Of a DNA stretch of 6,190 nt, positions 1 to 6,190 are shown piece by piece. Numbering within the stretch: the first letter of the stretch is position 1; each line of letters starts with the position of its first letter. The notes beneath the pieces are model-generated. The model was not told the origin of the DNA, ran no database searches, and saw only the letters and a list, made by a program, of their open reading frames with translations. Both the position numbers and the translations under genes were made by a program. The DNA is from Anaerolineales bacterium (GTDB lineage Bacteria > Chloroflexota > Anaerolineae > Anaerolineales > E44-bin32). Location of the stretch: assembly GCA_011772595.1 (NCBI GenBank), contig WVZH01000372.1, forward strand, positions 1 through 6,190. The letters run 5' to 3'.

Positions 1-3000
1 GCCGAGCGATACCATAGCGGGAAATACCATCACGCCCCCGATCAAGGTGGAGGCCCAGGACGACCTGGGAAACAAGGACATAGATTACAGCACCGACGTC
101 TCGATCGCGATCCTCACGAACCCCGGCGGCGGGACGCTCTCGGGAACGACGACCGTGTCGCCTTCGGGCGGTGTGGCGACCTTCTACGACCTCTCCATCG
201 ACAATCCCGGGGTCGGCTACACCCTCCGGGCGACATCGGGCTCTCTCACGGAGGCCACGAGCGCGGCGTTCAATATCAACGCGGTAACGGCGACGAAGCT
301 GGTCTTCACCGTGCAGCCGAGCGACACCGTAGCGGGATATCCCATCACGCCCGCGATCAAGGTAGAGGCCCAGGACGACCTGGGAAACAAGGCACCAAGT
401 TACAGCACGGACATCTCCATCGCGATCCTCGACAATCCCGGCAGCGGAACGCTCTCCGGAACCACGACGGTTTCGCCCGTAAGTGGCGTGGCGACCTTCG
501 GCGACCTCTCGATCGACAAGGCAGGGGTCGACTACACCCTCCAGGCGACCTCGGGAACCCTGACAGCGGCCATGAGCGCGGCGTTCGACATCACGGCCTC
601 CACAACCGTGTCGGCCACCACCACGTCCTCCACCATCACCCTCAATCTGGGCGGAAAGGATGAGATCACCTTCGACACCGATCCCTTCAACGCTGACCCT
701 CTGCTTAGCGGTGGGGGAGGAGGAATACATACCTGGTACGATCTCGAGAACGACCCCGCAAAGTCGACTAACATCATTGCAAATGACCTCAACAATAGCT
801 CTCTCACCCGCCACCACTTCAGAGTAGACTCAACGGACAGGCGCGAGACCACCTCCACGGATGCCCAGATCTCGGTCCTGGAATACAGCCCCGCCCGGGT
901 CGTGATCCGCAGGACGGGGACGTACAGTGATCTGCCCGAAGCCAGGTTCGACCACCTCTATACCGTCTACCCTACCGGCGAGATCTACATCAACAGGAAC
1001 GCCGATTTTACTGGTGCTGTCACTACTGCACATGAACATTTGAGGATGACGTTGGATAATACCGGTTTACCCTGGACGCAGTCGGAACAGGACAACACCC
1101 CCACCTCGGACTGGATAGGGGGATACTCCGATAGTGCCAGCTATAAGGTCGATCCCTTCATGATCTGGTATGAGGACTGGACGGGAGCCAATGCCAACAA
1201 CGATGCCTCTTCCGGAGGGGCCTGGACTCATCGATACGAGAAGGGCACGGATAACTTCTCCAACGGCCAGCGCTACGAGCTTCCCGACATGCTGGTTCGT
1301 CTCAAGCCCAGCACCTTGAATAGCCCCACGGGAGGAGACCCTTACTCCCTGGACTACCGGAACCCGTCCACCTTAGACAAATTCAACACGGGGGCGGGAG
1401 GATGGTTCGATGCGAGCGAGAACACCTCGAGTAACCCGTACGGCAACTGGTGGGATGGGTCCTGGAGCAAACGGAGAAAGATCACCTTCGACAACCTCAC
1501 GCAAACCGAAAACCTCACCGGCTTCCCGGTCCTGATCAAGCTCGACAGCACCCGCATCGACTACGCTCAAACGCAAGACCAGGGTCAGGACATCCGGTTC
1601 GTGGATTCCGACGACACCACCCTCCTCTCGCACGAGATCGAGGAGTGGAACGAATCGGGCATCTCCTCTGTGTGGGTAAAGGTCCCCCAGATCGACGGCT
1701 CATCGGACACCGACTCCATCTGGATGTACTACGGAAACCCGTCTGCGACTGATGGCCAGAATCGAAATGCCGTCTGGGATTCGAATTTCAAGGGCGTATG
1801 GCATTTGAAGGAGAGTGGAACCGGCACGGCCGATGAGTTCGCCGACAGCACCTCGAACAACAACCACGGCCAGGGCGGAAAGGGCTACAGCGGCTACACC
1901 CCCACCCAGAGCGCGGGGCAGATCGGCTACGGTCAAACCTTCGACGGGGTGAATGACCTCATCGACATGGCGAGCTCGGGATGGTCCGACTCCTTGTGGC
2001 CCTATCGCAAGAGGATCGTCATCCAGGGCAGCCAGGTGAGCGGTACTTCAGATCTGTCGAATTTCCCGGTATTGATCAAATTCTTGCCGGATAGCGATAC
2101 CAATCTGAAGCATACCTCCTACGGCGGCCACGTGGGGAAGGACGACGGGACCGACATCTTCTTCACCAACGACGAGGGAGGCAAGTGCGATCACGAAATC
2201 GAGAAGTACGACCCCCAGACCGGTGAACTCATCACATGGGTAGAGGTTCCAGGGCTCTACCACAGTGCAAACACCACCCTCTACATGTACTACGGTTACG
2301 CCTCCGCGATTGACCAGCAGAATGTTTCCGGGACTTGGGACGAAGGCGGGAACAATAACTACAAGGGTGTGTGGCACCTCAACGAGGCGGTAACCGACGA
2401 AACGGTAGGTGGGAACCACTCCGACTCCAGTGGCCTTGGTAACGATGGCGTACAAAATAACAACGGACCGGTTACCGGCCAGATCGCCAAGGGACAAAAT
2501 TTTGACGGCACGAATGATTACATCAATGTCTCCTCCTTCATTGGGATCACGGGCTACCCAGTCACCATATCGGCCTGGTCTGCTGCAACAGCCGGTAGCA
2601 ACGGATCCTTCCGCGCCGCGGGGACCGTAGGCCTTGCGGATGATCAGTACCTCGGCGTCGGCTGGTCGGATGTGGACGGCACCCCTGAGCTGGCTGCTCG
2701 CAACACCACGTTTGAGGACATCGGTGGTACGCCCGTTGGCCTGGATACCTGGACTCACATCGTCGGGGTGTTCACGAGCCCCACGGATCGGAAGCTGTAT
2801 GTCAACGGCTCACTGGCCAACTCCGATACGGTCTCCGTTCCCGAGATCTCGAATCCCACCATTTTCCAGATGGGCCAGAGTCTGAACTCCTCCGCTGGCT
2901 TCATGCAGGTCGATGAAGTCCGCATCTCCGATGTGGACCGTTCTGCCGACTGGATTGCCACCGAACACAACAACCAGAGCGATCCCTCCAGCTTCTATCA

Positions 3001-6000
3001 GGTGCTGGGTGAAGAAACGCCAAGTGATGTAACCCTGGACCTCACGGGGACCCAAATCACCCTGGAAGCGTGGGTGAATTACAACGCTGCCGGGACTGGC
3101 CACATAGGGGCGTTTACTAAGAATGGGTACGGCGATGGTTATCGGTTGACACTACCAGAGGGTTCGCCCCCCAAGAACGCCAATTTTCAGCTCCAAAGCG
3201 AGACAGGCGGTAACCTTACGAGCGCAGGAACCCTGTCGGCTGGGACGTGGTATTACATTGCCGGGACGTGGGACGGCTCGACCATGAGGATGTACATCAA
3301 TGGTGGCCCGGACGCGAATACGCAATCCAAAACGACCCCCCTCGTGTCTGCCGGCAAGGAGTTCTGGATCGGCCACGGCGATCACGCGATAGAGAAAGCG
3401 TGGAGTTATCCCTGGCACGGTGGCCTCGACGAGATCCGCATCTCGGATCTGGCGAGAAGCCCAGACTGGATTGCCGCCCAGCACGAATCCATGATGGATA
3501 CCTTCGCCACCTACGGCGGGGAGGAATCATCTGATTTCTTCAACGAGGCCGAGGGCTGCTACAGCATTACTATGTCCGACGACCAGAAGCTCGTCTTCGA
3601 CATCCATGGGAGCGTCCCCAACCCACGATACAGCCCCGCCTTCAAGATCCGGAACTACCGCTCCTTCGCCGACCCCCAAACGGTTTACAGGAACGAGTCG
3701 CTGCTGGAGAAAGGAACGGATTATAACGCAGCTGTCATCCCCTTCTCCGAGGCATGGTATTTTACCTGGTGGGATAGCAGCTACGCGTACCGTAAAAAGA
3801 TTACGGTCTCTGCCGGGTCGGCGGACGTGCCGAGCGGCTATAGTGTCTCGGTGACGTTCGATCACGCCGCCCTGGTCAACGCTGTACCCTCTTCCAAATC
3901 CCTCGCCTCGGGTGACGATATCCGCATCGTCCGCTGGGACGGGTCAACTTGGACCGAGCTCGACCGCACCCTTGACGAGAGTTCTTCTTGGAACGACGCT
4001 TCAACCAAGATTTGGTTCAGGACGCAGGCGGCAATCAGTGCGAATGGCTCCGATGGCAATTACTACCTCTATTATGGCAATACGACGCCGGGAAGCCTCC
4101 TCGCCAATAAGGCCAACGTCTTCGATCTCTGGGACGACTTCGACGACATCACCGATTGGACGAAATGGGTGGATGACGGCGATGGCTCGATTGTAAGCGC
4201 CACTGTGAATTCAAGCGTGGTCACCATTGACTCCGGCAGCGGCCCGCTTGGCGGCCTGAAGCACAATACCTACGCCCCGGACAACACCTACGGCTTTGTG
4301 GCGCGCGTTTACGCCAGCGCGGTCCAGGCCAGCGACGACCACGCGCCCGTCTGCTGGTTTATCAACGCCCCCGACGGCGAGACCTATGCCTACCAAACCA
4401 GGGGATCGAGCGCGCGTAACCGGTATGTCCGCAAACATGATAGTGGCCAGAGCCCCGAGTCTGAAACAATTATTGAACAGGACCTCTCCACCGGCCCATT
4501 TCCCGTGGCCAACACCTGGTATGAATACGAGGTGCATCGCCTCACGGACGGCACCATGCGAGCTCTCCGCGACGGCACGCAGCAGTTCCCGCCTGGAGGC
4601 GGATGGTCAATCGCCGATACCTCCACCACCTCAGGGGACTTCGGCATTGGTGGCGAGAGTTGGAATGGCCAAGATTATGAGTTCGACTGGATTTGGGCGC
4701 GCAAGCTCGTGGACCCCGAGCCCTCGGCCTCTGCGGGGAATGAGGAGACCAACAGCAGCCCTGGCCCTGTCACGCAATTGGGTGCAGGAGGCTTCACCTC
4801 AAGCAGCTCCGAGTCCCTGGCGAGTGCTAACAATAACCGCAGTCTCCCCTTCGCCTCGGGGGAGTACCTCTACCTGGGCTCCACGAGCAAGTTCACGGGG
4901 GTGAACATCGACCTTCAGCAGGCGGGAGCAGGGGGCACGCTGAACTGGCAGTACTGGAACGGGGCGTGGGCCAACCTCAGCAACGTCACGGGGGCAGCCA
5001 AGGACTTCACGGCCAACGGCTTCGTCCACTTCGATCAACCCTCGGATTGGCAGAAGACCTCGCTCAACGGGGGAGCAGACGTCTACTACGTGCGGGCATA
5101 CCTCTCGGGCGGCTCCTATAGCACGGCTCCCGTCGAGAACCTGATGAAGACTGACATCCTGCTGTTCCAGCATTTGGGCGACATCACCGGCACAACCATC
5201 AGCTTTCTCGGGCCAACGGCGGTGGACCTGGTGGACTTTCGTGCCACAGGCAATGGAAACAATGTCCGGGTCTCCTGGAAGACGGCAATGGAGATAAACA
5301 ACCTCGGCTTCAACCTCTACCGGAGCACTACCCGGGCAGGTTCGTATGCGAAACTCAACGACTCCCTCATCCCGGGGCTCCTGTATTCGGCCACGGGCAA
5401 GACGTACACCTATGATGACGCAAATGTCACCAAGGGCCAGCTCTACTACTACAAGCTGGAGGATATCGATACCTTCGGTCACCACAAGTGGCACGGGCCC
5501 GTCTGCGTCGACTGGGACGGCGACGGCATGCCCGATGACTGGGAACTTGCCCACGGGCTAGACCCTACTACCGATGACGCCAACTTCGATTACGACAACG
5601 ACGGGCTCACCAACTTCGAGGAGTACCTCCGCGGCACCGACCCCCTCGACCCCGATACCGACGGCGACGGCATCCCCGATGGCCAGGAATTCGGAGGACT
5701 CCCCACCACACCCGGTGGCGCCGGAACCGGCGACGGGATAACCGTAGTCTCCCAGGACGAGGCGGGCATGGTGCTCGAGCTCAGGACTTCACGATTTGAT
5801 TCCACGGATATTGAAGTGAATGGCACGGCCTATCAGCGGATTGCCATCCATGCTTACACCCACGGCCTCACCGAGACCGTGGGATCGCCGGAGATCCCCC
5901 TCAAGGGCTACTGGGTAGACCTGCCCGAGGGGATGGGCCTCGAGCTCGAGGTGGAGACGGTGGAGACGGAGACCTCCCCGGGGTATCTCGTCTACCCCGT

Positions 6001-6190
6001 GCCCGAAAAGATCGCCCTTGAAGAGGAGGTCATCGAGGAGTTCTCCCTGGATCCCGAGGCCTATGCACTGAACGATTTTATCCCCGCCGAGAGGGTCAAA
6101 AGGGGAACGATCGCCTTTCTCAGGGACCAGAAGAAGGCCCAGGTCTTGTTCTTCCCCATCTCCTTCAACCCGCAAGCGGGGGATCTCAGG
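1..6190 (+). CDS. Giant multidomain extracellular protein (DUF2341/LamG/TSP3, probable C25 peptidase precursor), partial at both ends
   Basis: One uninterrupted reading frame, with codons starting at base 2, gives 2063 residues with no stop. Start and stop codons lie outside the window, so signal peptide, true length and C-terminal anchor cannot be seen. The product is a string of beta-sandwich modules: Ig-like repeats, an unassigned beta region, three DUF2341 units with LamG or concanavalin-A-like partners, a WxYWNG module, an FN3-like domain, TSP3 calcium-binding repeats and a C25-propeptide-like region. The composition (Gly/Ser/Thr/Asn/Asp-rich, four Cys, no membrane helix) suits secretion or surface display. 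Likely role, by inference: binding of polysaccharide or other ligands by a secreted protein that may carry a protease domain downstream. No intact neighbour gene is visible. The openness of the frame and the domain order are directly seen; the function is inferred from families. Confidence 0.95.
2..295 (+). repeat. Ig-like tandem repeat, unit 1 (5' part cut by window edge)
   Basis: Residues 1-98 are the first visible copy of a 105-residue Ig-like beta-sandwich repeat. It begins inside the unit at PSDTIAG, runs through [22 protein letters not shown] and [11 protein letters not shown], and ends at SAAFNIN plus a short linker. The start of the unit (equivalent to KLVFTVQ in unit 2) lies upstream. 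Such repeats resemble the bacterial Ig-like/invasin-type repeats that form stalks in large surface proteins and hold binding domains away from the cell. More copies probably lie upstream. The exact Pfam family is not certain from reading alone. Confidence 0.8.
296..595 (+). repeat. Ig-like tandem repeat, unit 2
   Basis: Residues 99-198 are a complete copy of the same repeat, from [14 protein letters not shown] to SAAFDIT. Equivalent positions are exactly 315 bp from unit 1 (PSDT at base 2 and base 317; AAF at 266 and 581), so there is no insertion or deletion between the copies. Over the first 76 aligned bases I count about six mismatches. The second half is clearly more diverged, with changes such as ILTNPGGG to ILDNPGSG. 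The copies therefore come from a fairly recent tandem duplication or from gene conversion. Likely a spacer or stalk module, or a weak adhesion domain. Confidence 0.85.
596..643 (+). other. Thr/Ser-rich linker
   Basis: Residues 199-214 are almost all Thr, Ser, Ala and Val ([15 protein letters not shown]). They sit between the last Ig-like repeat and the next folded region. This looks like a flexible extracellular linker. Confidence 0.6.
644..1447 (+). other. Unassigned beta-rich region, possibly galactose-mutarotase-like
   Basis: Residues about 215-482 do not match a family I can name with confidence. Visible landmarks are a run of five glycines before [10 protein letters not shown] (res 237-241), the segment [11 protein letters not shown] near res 300, the strand-like [14 protein letters not shown] (res 320-333), and a Trp-rich stretch ([12 protein letters not shown]). 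The alternating beta pattern with 'VYPTGEIYI' is reminiscent of the large beta-sandwiches of the galactose-mutarotase-like fold found in polysaccharide lyases and glycosidases, but this is only a resemblance and I see no catalytic residues. The region ends at WFDASEN (res 468-474), just before the first DUF2341. It may continue at res 1179-1255 after the inserted cassettes. Confidence 0.4.
1448..1792 (+). other. DUF2341 domain 1
   Basis: Residues 483-597 open with [14 protein letters not shown] and carry the hallmarks of DUF2341: FPVLIKL (508-514), [20 protein letters not shown], the strand SVWVKVP, and [10 protein letters not shown] (573-582). DUF2341 is a beta-rich module of unknown biochemical function, common in large secreted proteins of bacteria and archaea and usually next to LamG/concanavalin-A-like domains, as here. 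It leads straight into GVWHLKES, the usual start of the partner jellyroll. Role in ligand binding is inferred from the partner domain. Confidence 0.85.
1793..1978 (+). other. LamG jellyroll 1, N-terminal part (interrupted)
   Basis: Residues 598-659 start with GVWHLKE, pass through [14 protein letters not shown], and reach [13 protein letters not shown] (647-659). That last motif is the early-strand signature of LamG/concanavalin-A-like domains. The domain then stops: the next strand, of the 'LTLEAWV' type, is missing and a new DUF2341 begins at once ([13 protein letters not shown]). The missing part appears to be at bases 3029-3526. A truncated, non-functional LamG is the alternative reading. 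Confidence 0.7.
1979..2365 (+). other. DUF2341 domain 2 (in nested cassette)
   Basis: Residues 660-788 begin at [15 protein letters not shown] and show the family pattern: FPVLIKF (688-694), [10 protein letters not shown] followed by [17 protein letters not shown] and MYYGYASA (762-769). It contains one of the protein's four cysteines (GGKCDHE). It differs from domain 1 at most positions, so the two are not recent duplicates. It begins immediately after the first half of LamG 1, with no linker, which is the main sign that this cassette was inserted into that domain. Confidence 0.85.
2366..3028 (+). other. LamG jellyroll 2, complete (in nested cassette)
   Basis: Residues 789-1009 form a full LamG/concanavalin-A-like jellyroll: GVWHLNE (789-795), [12 protein letters not shown] (834-845), the strand [27 protein letters not shown], and the closing DEVRISD (971-977) followed by [10 protein letters not shown] and GEE (1003-1005). 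All core strands are present, unlike LamG 1. Domains of this fold often bind carbohydrate or protein ligands, sometimes through calcium; the ligand here is unknown. The end of the domain is followed by TPSDV and then by [13 protein letters not shown], which belongs to LamG 1. Confidence 0.85.
3029..3526 (+). other. LamG jellyroll 1, C-terminal part (resumed)
   Basis: Residues 1010-1175 run from [18 protein letters not shown] through [19 protein letters not shown] to DEIRISD (1143-1149), [11 protein letters not shown] and GGEE (1172-1175). This is a LamG that lacks its own GVWHL and FDGxxDYI strands. Those strands are exactly what the stretch at bases 1793-1978 supplies, so the two parts together make one normal domain of about 230 residues. 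Structurally the chain could fold into one jellyroll with the second cassette looping out between two early strands. The alternative is a separate LamG with degenerate first strands. Confidence 0.75.
3527..3766 (+). other. Short backbone segment between cassettes, family unknown
   Basis: Residues 1176-1255 hold [16 protein letters not shown] (1179-1194), [19 protein letters not shown], and [19 protein letters not shown] before the third DUF2341. It is a compact beta-type segment of about 80 residues, too short to be a typical stand-alone domain of this protein. Its opening FFNEAEG resembles WFDASEN at res 468-474, just before the first cassette. This suggests that it may be the end of the region at bases 644-1447, split by insertion. 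I do not recognise a family. Confidence 0.4.
3767..4120 (+). other. DUF2341 domain 3 (diverged)
   Basis: Residues 1256-1373 start with [14 protein letters not shown], which parallels the starts of domains 1 and 2. They keep the core features [18 protein letters not shown], the strand [10 protein letters not shown] and [12 protein letters not shown] (1354-1365). The FPVLIK motif is replaced by [13 protein letters not shown], so this copy is the most diverged of the three. It is followed by a concanavalin-A-like partner introduced by [10 protein letters not shown] rather than by GVWHL. This is another common DUF2341 arrangement. Confidence 0.75.
4121..4747 (+). other. Concanavalin-A-like partner of DUF2341 domain 3
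   Basis: Residues about 1374-1582 begin [16 protein letters not shown] and end [22 protein letters not shown]. The 'FxDWIWxRKxVxPEPS' close is typical of the jellyroll that follows DUF2341 in many secreted proteins. Between them lie the strands [20 protein letters not shown] and [11 protein letters not shown]. The motif set differs from LamG 1 and 2 (no FDGxxDYI, no DExRISD), so it belongs to a different branch of the fold and may bind a different ligand. One cysteine is present in APVCWF. The cassette ends in GNEE, comparable to GEE and GGEE in the other two. Confidence 0.65.
4769..5212 (+). other. Beta module with WQYWNGAW core
   Basis: Residues about 1590-1737 contain [18 protein letters not shown], the core WQYWNGAW (1649-1656), a VHFDQPSDW strand and [17 protein letters not shown] know this arrangement ('lylG...F.g...W.YWnG..W..L....G...f..P.dW....yyvRa.l') as a recurrent beta module in large secreted or phage-tail-associated proteins, but cannot give it a firm family name. 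No catalytic residues are evident. It may be a binding or spacer module. It directly precedes the FN3-like domain. Confidence 0.5.
5216..5506 (+). other. FN3-like domain
   Basis: Residues 1739-1835 read [33 protein letters not shown] (W1759, EINNLGF 1764-1770), then [18 protein letters not shown] and [12 protein letters not shown]. This is the fibronectin-type-III-like domain often found near the end of large bacterial secreted proteins. The '[12 protein letters not shown]' and 'YYYKLEDID' strands are its signature. It is usually a structural spacer before a catalytic or sorting domain. It ends at HGPVCVDW, which carries the last of the four cysteines and runs directly into the first calcium-binding repeat. 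Confidence 0.8.
5510..5689 (+). other. Thrombospondin type 3 calcium-binding repeats
   Basis: Residues 1837-1896 contain three Asp-rich loops: [25 protein letters not shown] and [14 protein letters not shown]. These match the bacterial TSP3 pattern DxDxDGxxDxxE, in which Asp side chains coordinate calcium. They usually act as a stiff, calcium-dependent linker, stable only outside the cell, where calcium is plentiful. Here they join the FN3-like domain to the putative peptidase propeptide. The spacing [16 protein letters not shown] is the normal link between consecutive repeats. Confidence 0.9.
5759..6190 (+). other. C25 (gingipain-type) peptidase propeptide-like region, cut by window end
   Basis: Residues about 1920-2063 follow the pattern of the propeptide that precedes C25 cysteine peptidases: [13 protein letters not shown], then [17 protein letters not shown] (1961-1977), a [11 protein letters not shown] strand, [14 protein letters not shown], and finally [19 protein letters not shown] at the window edge. 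In that family the propeptide keeps the enzyme inactive until secretion, and the catalytic domain with its His-Cys pair comes next. That catalytic part is not in the window. The call rests on motif order recalled from the family, not on a search; another beta-rich inhibitor-like domain is possible. A Gly/Thr/Pro-rich spacer (res 1898-1912) separates it from the TSP3 repeats. Confidence 0.65.

Noticed and set aside
2..595. CRISPR-like or regulatory repeats
   Set aside because: The repeat period is 315 bp, in frame, and encodes an Ig-like fold, so it is a protein-level tandem repeat.
2048..2758. A 236-codon open frame on the - strand
   Set aside because: It lies wholly opposite the clear DUF2341/LamG coding frame. 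Its translation shows no recognisable domain, and G/C-rich third codon positions in the sense frame readily create such antisense open stretches.
1979..3028. Insertion sequence or other mobile DNA as the cause of the nested cassette
   Set aside because: I see no transposase, terminal inverted repeats or obvious target-site duplication at the junctions, and the inserted part encodes ordinary DUF2341-LamG sequence. Recombination of coding modules is more likely.
4296..4904. A 202-codon open frame on the + strand in a different frame
   Set aside because: Its product is Pro/Arg/Ser/Thr-rich low-complexity sequence, typical of out-of-frame reading of a GC-rich gene, and it overlaps the concanavalin-A-like partner of DUF2341 domain 3.
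4799..5554. A 251-codon open frame on the - strand
   Set aside because: It runs antisense to the WxYWNG, FN3-like and TSP3 modules, which have convincing family motifs on the + strand. No ribosome binding site or domain supports it.
1..6190. Possible frameshift or pseudogene caused by the odd domain order
   Set aside because: The frame was followed across every line from base 2 with no shift or stop, and all modules are in the same frame, so the interrupted LamG is not the result of a broken reading frame.

Overview
The whole window lies inside one protein-coding gene on the + strand. Read from base 2, this frame is open for all 2063 codons (bases 2-6190). I checked it line by line and found no stop codon and no frame break. 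Neither the start codon nor the stop codon is in the window, so both ends of the gene lie outside. There is no intergenic space, RNA gene, insertion sequence, CRISPR array, promoter or terminator to report.

The product is a very large, modular, beta-sandwich-rich protein of extracellular or cell-surface type. It is rich in Gly, Ser, Thr, Asn and Asp, has only four cysteines by eye, and shows no hydrophobic membrane segment. In window residue numbers the order is: tandem Ig-like repeats of 105 residues (1-198); a Thr/Ser linker; a beta-rich region I cannot name with certainty (about 215-482); a DUF2341 domain and the first part of a LamG-type jellyroll (483-659); a complete second DUF2341 plus LamG cassette (660-1009); the missing second part of the first LamG (1010-1175); a short backbone segment (1176-1255); a third DUF2341 with a concanavalin-A-like partner (1256-1582); a beta module with a WxYWNG core (about 1590-1735); an FN3-like domain (1739-1835); calcium-binding thrombospondin type 3 repeats (1837-1896); and a region resembling the propeptide of C25 (gingipain-type) cysteine peptidases (about 1920-2063), cut by the window edge.

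The most interesting point is the architecture. The second DUF2341-LamG cassette seems to be inserted inside the first LamG domain: removing residues 660-1009 joins two half-domains into one ordinary LamG. The outer cassette, and perhaps the third, may likewise interrupt an older backbone. All three cassettes start at a Trp-rich 'W(W)xxS..YRK' segment and end at 'GxEE(T/S)'. This suggests a protein that grew by nested insertion of sugar- or ligand-binding cassettes. If the propeptide call is right, the part downstream of the window should hold a C25 peptidase catalytic domain. The adhesive modules would then sit on a secreted protease.

Organism: the DNA is fairly GC-rich with G/C-rich third codon positions. 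DUF2341, LamG, TSP3 and C25 modules together suit environmental Gram-negative bacteria (for example deltaproteobacterial, planctomycete or candidate-phylum lineages), but DUF2341 also occurs in archaea. The window alone does not fix the taxon.
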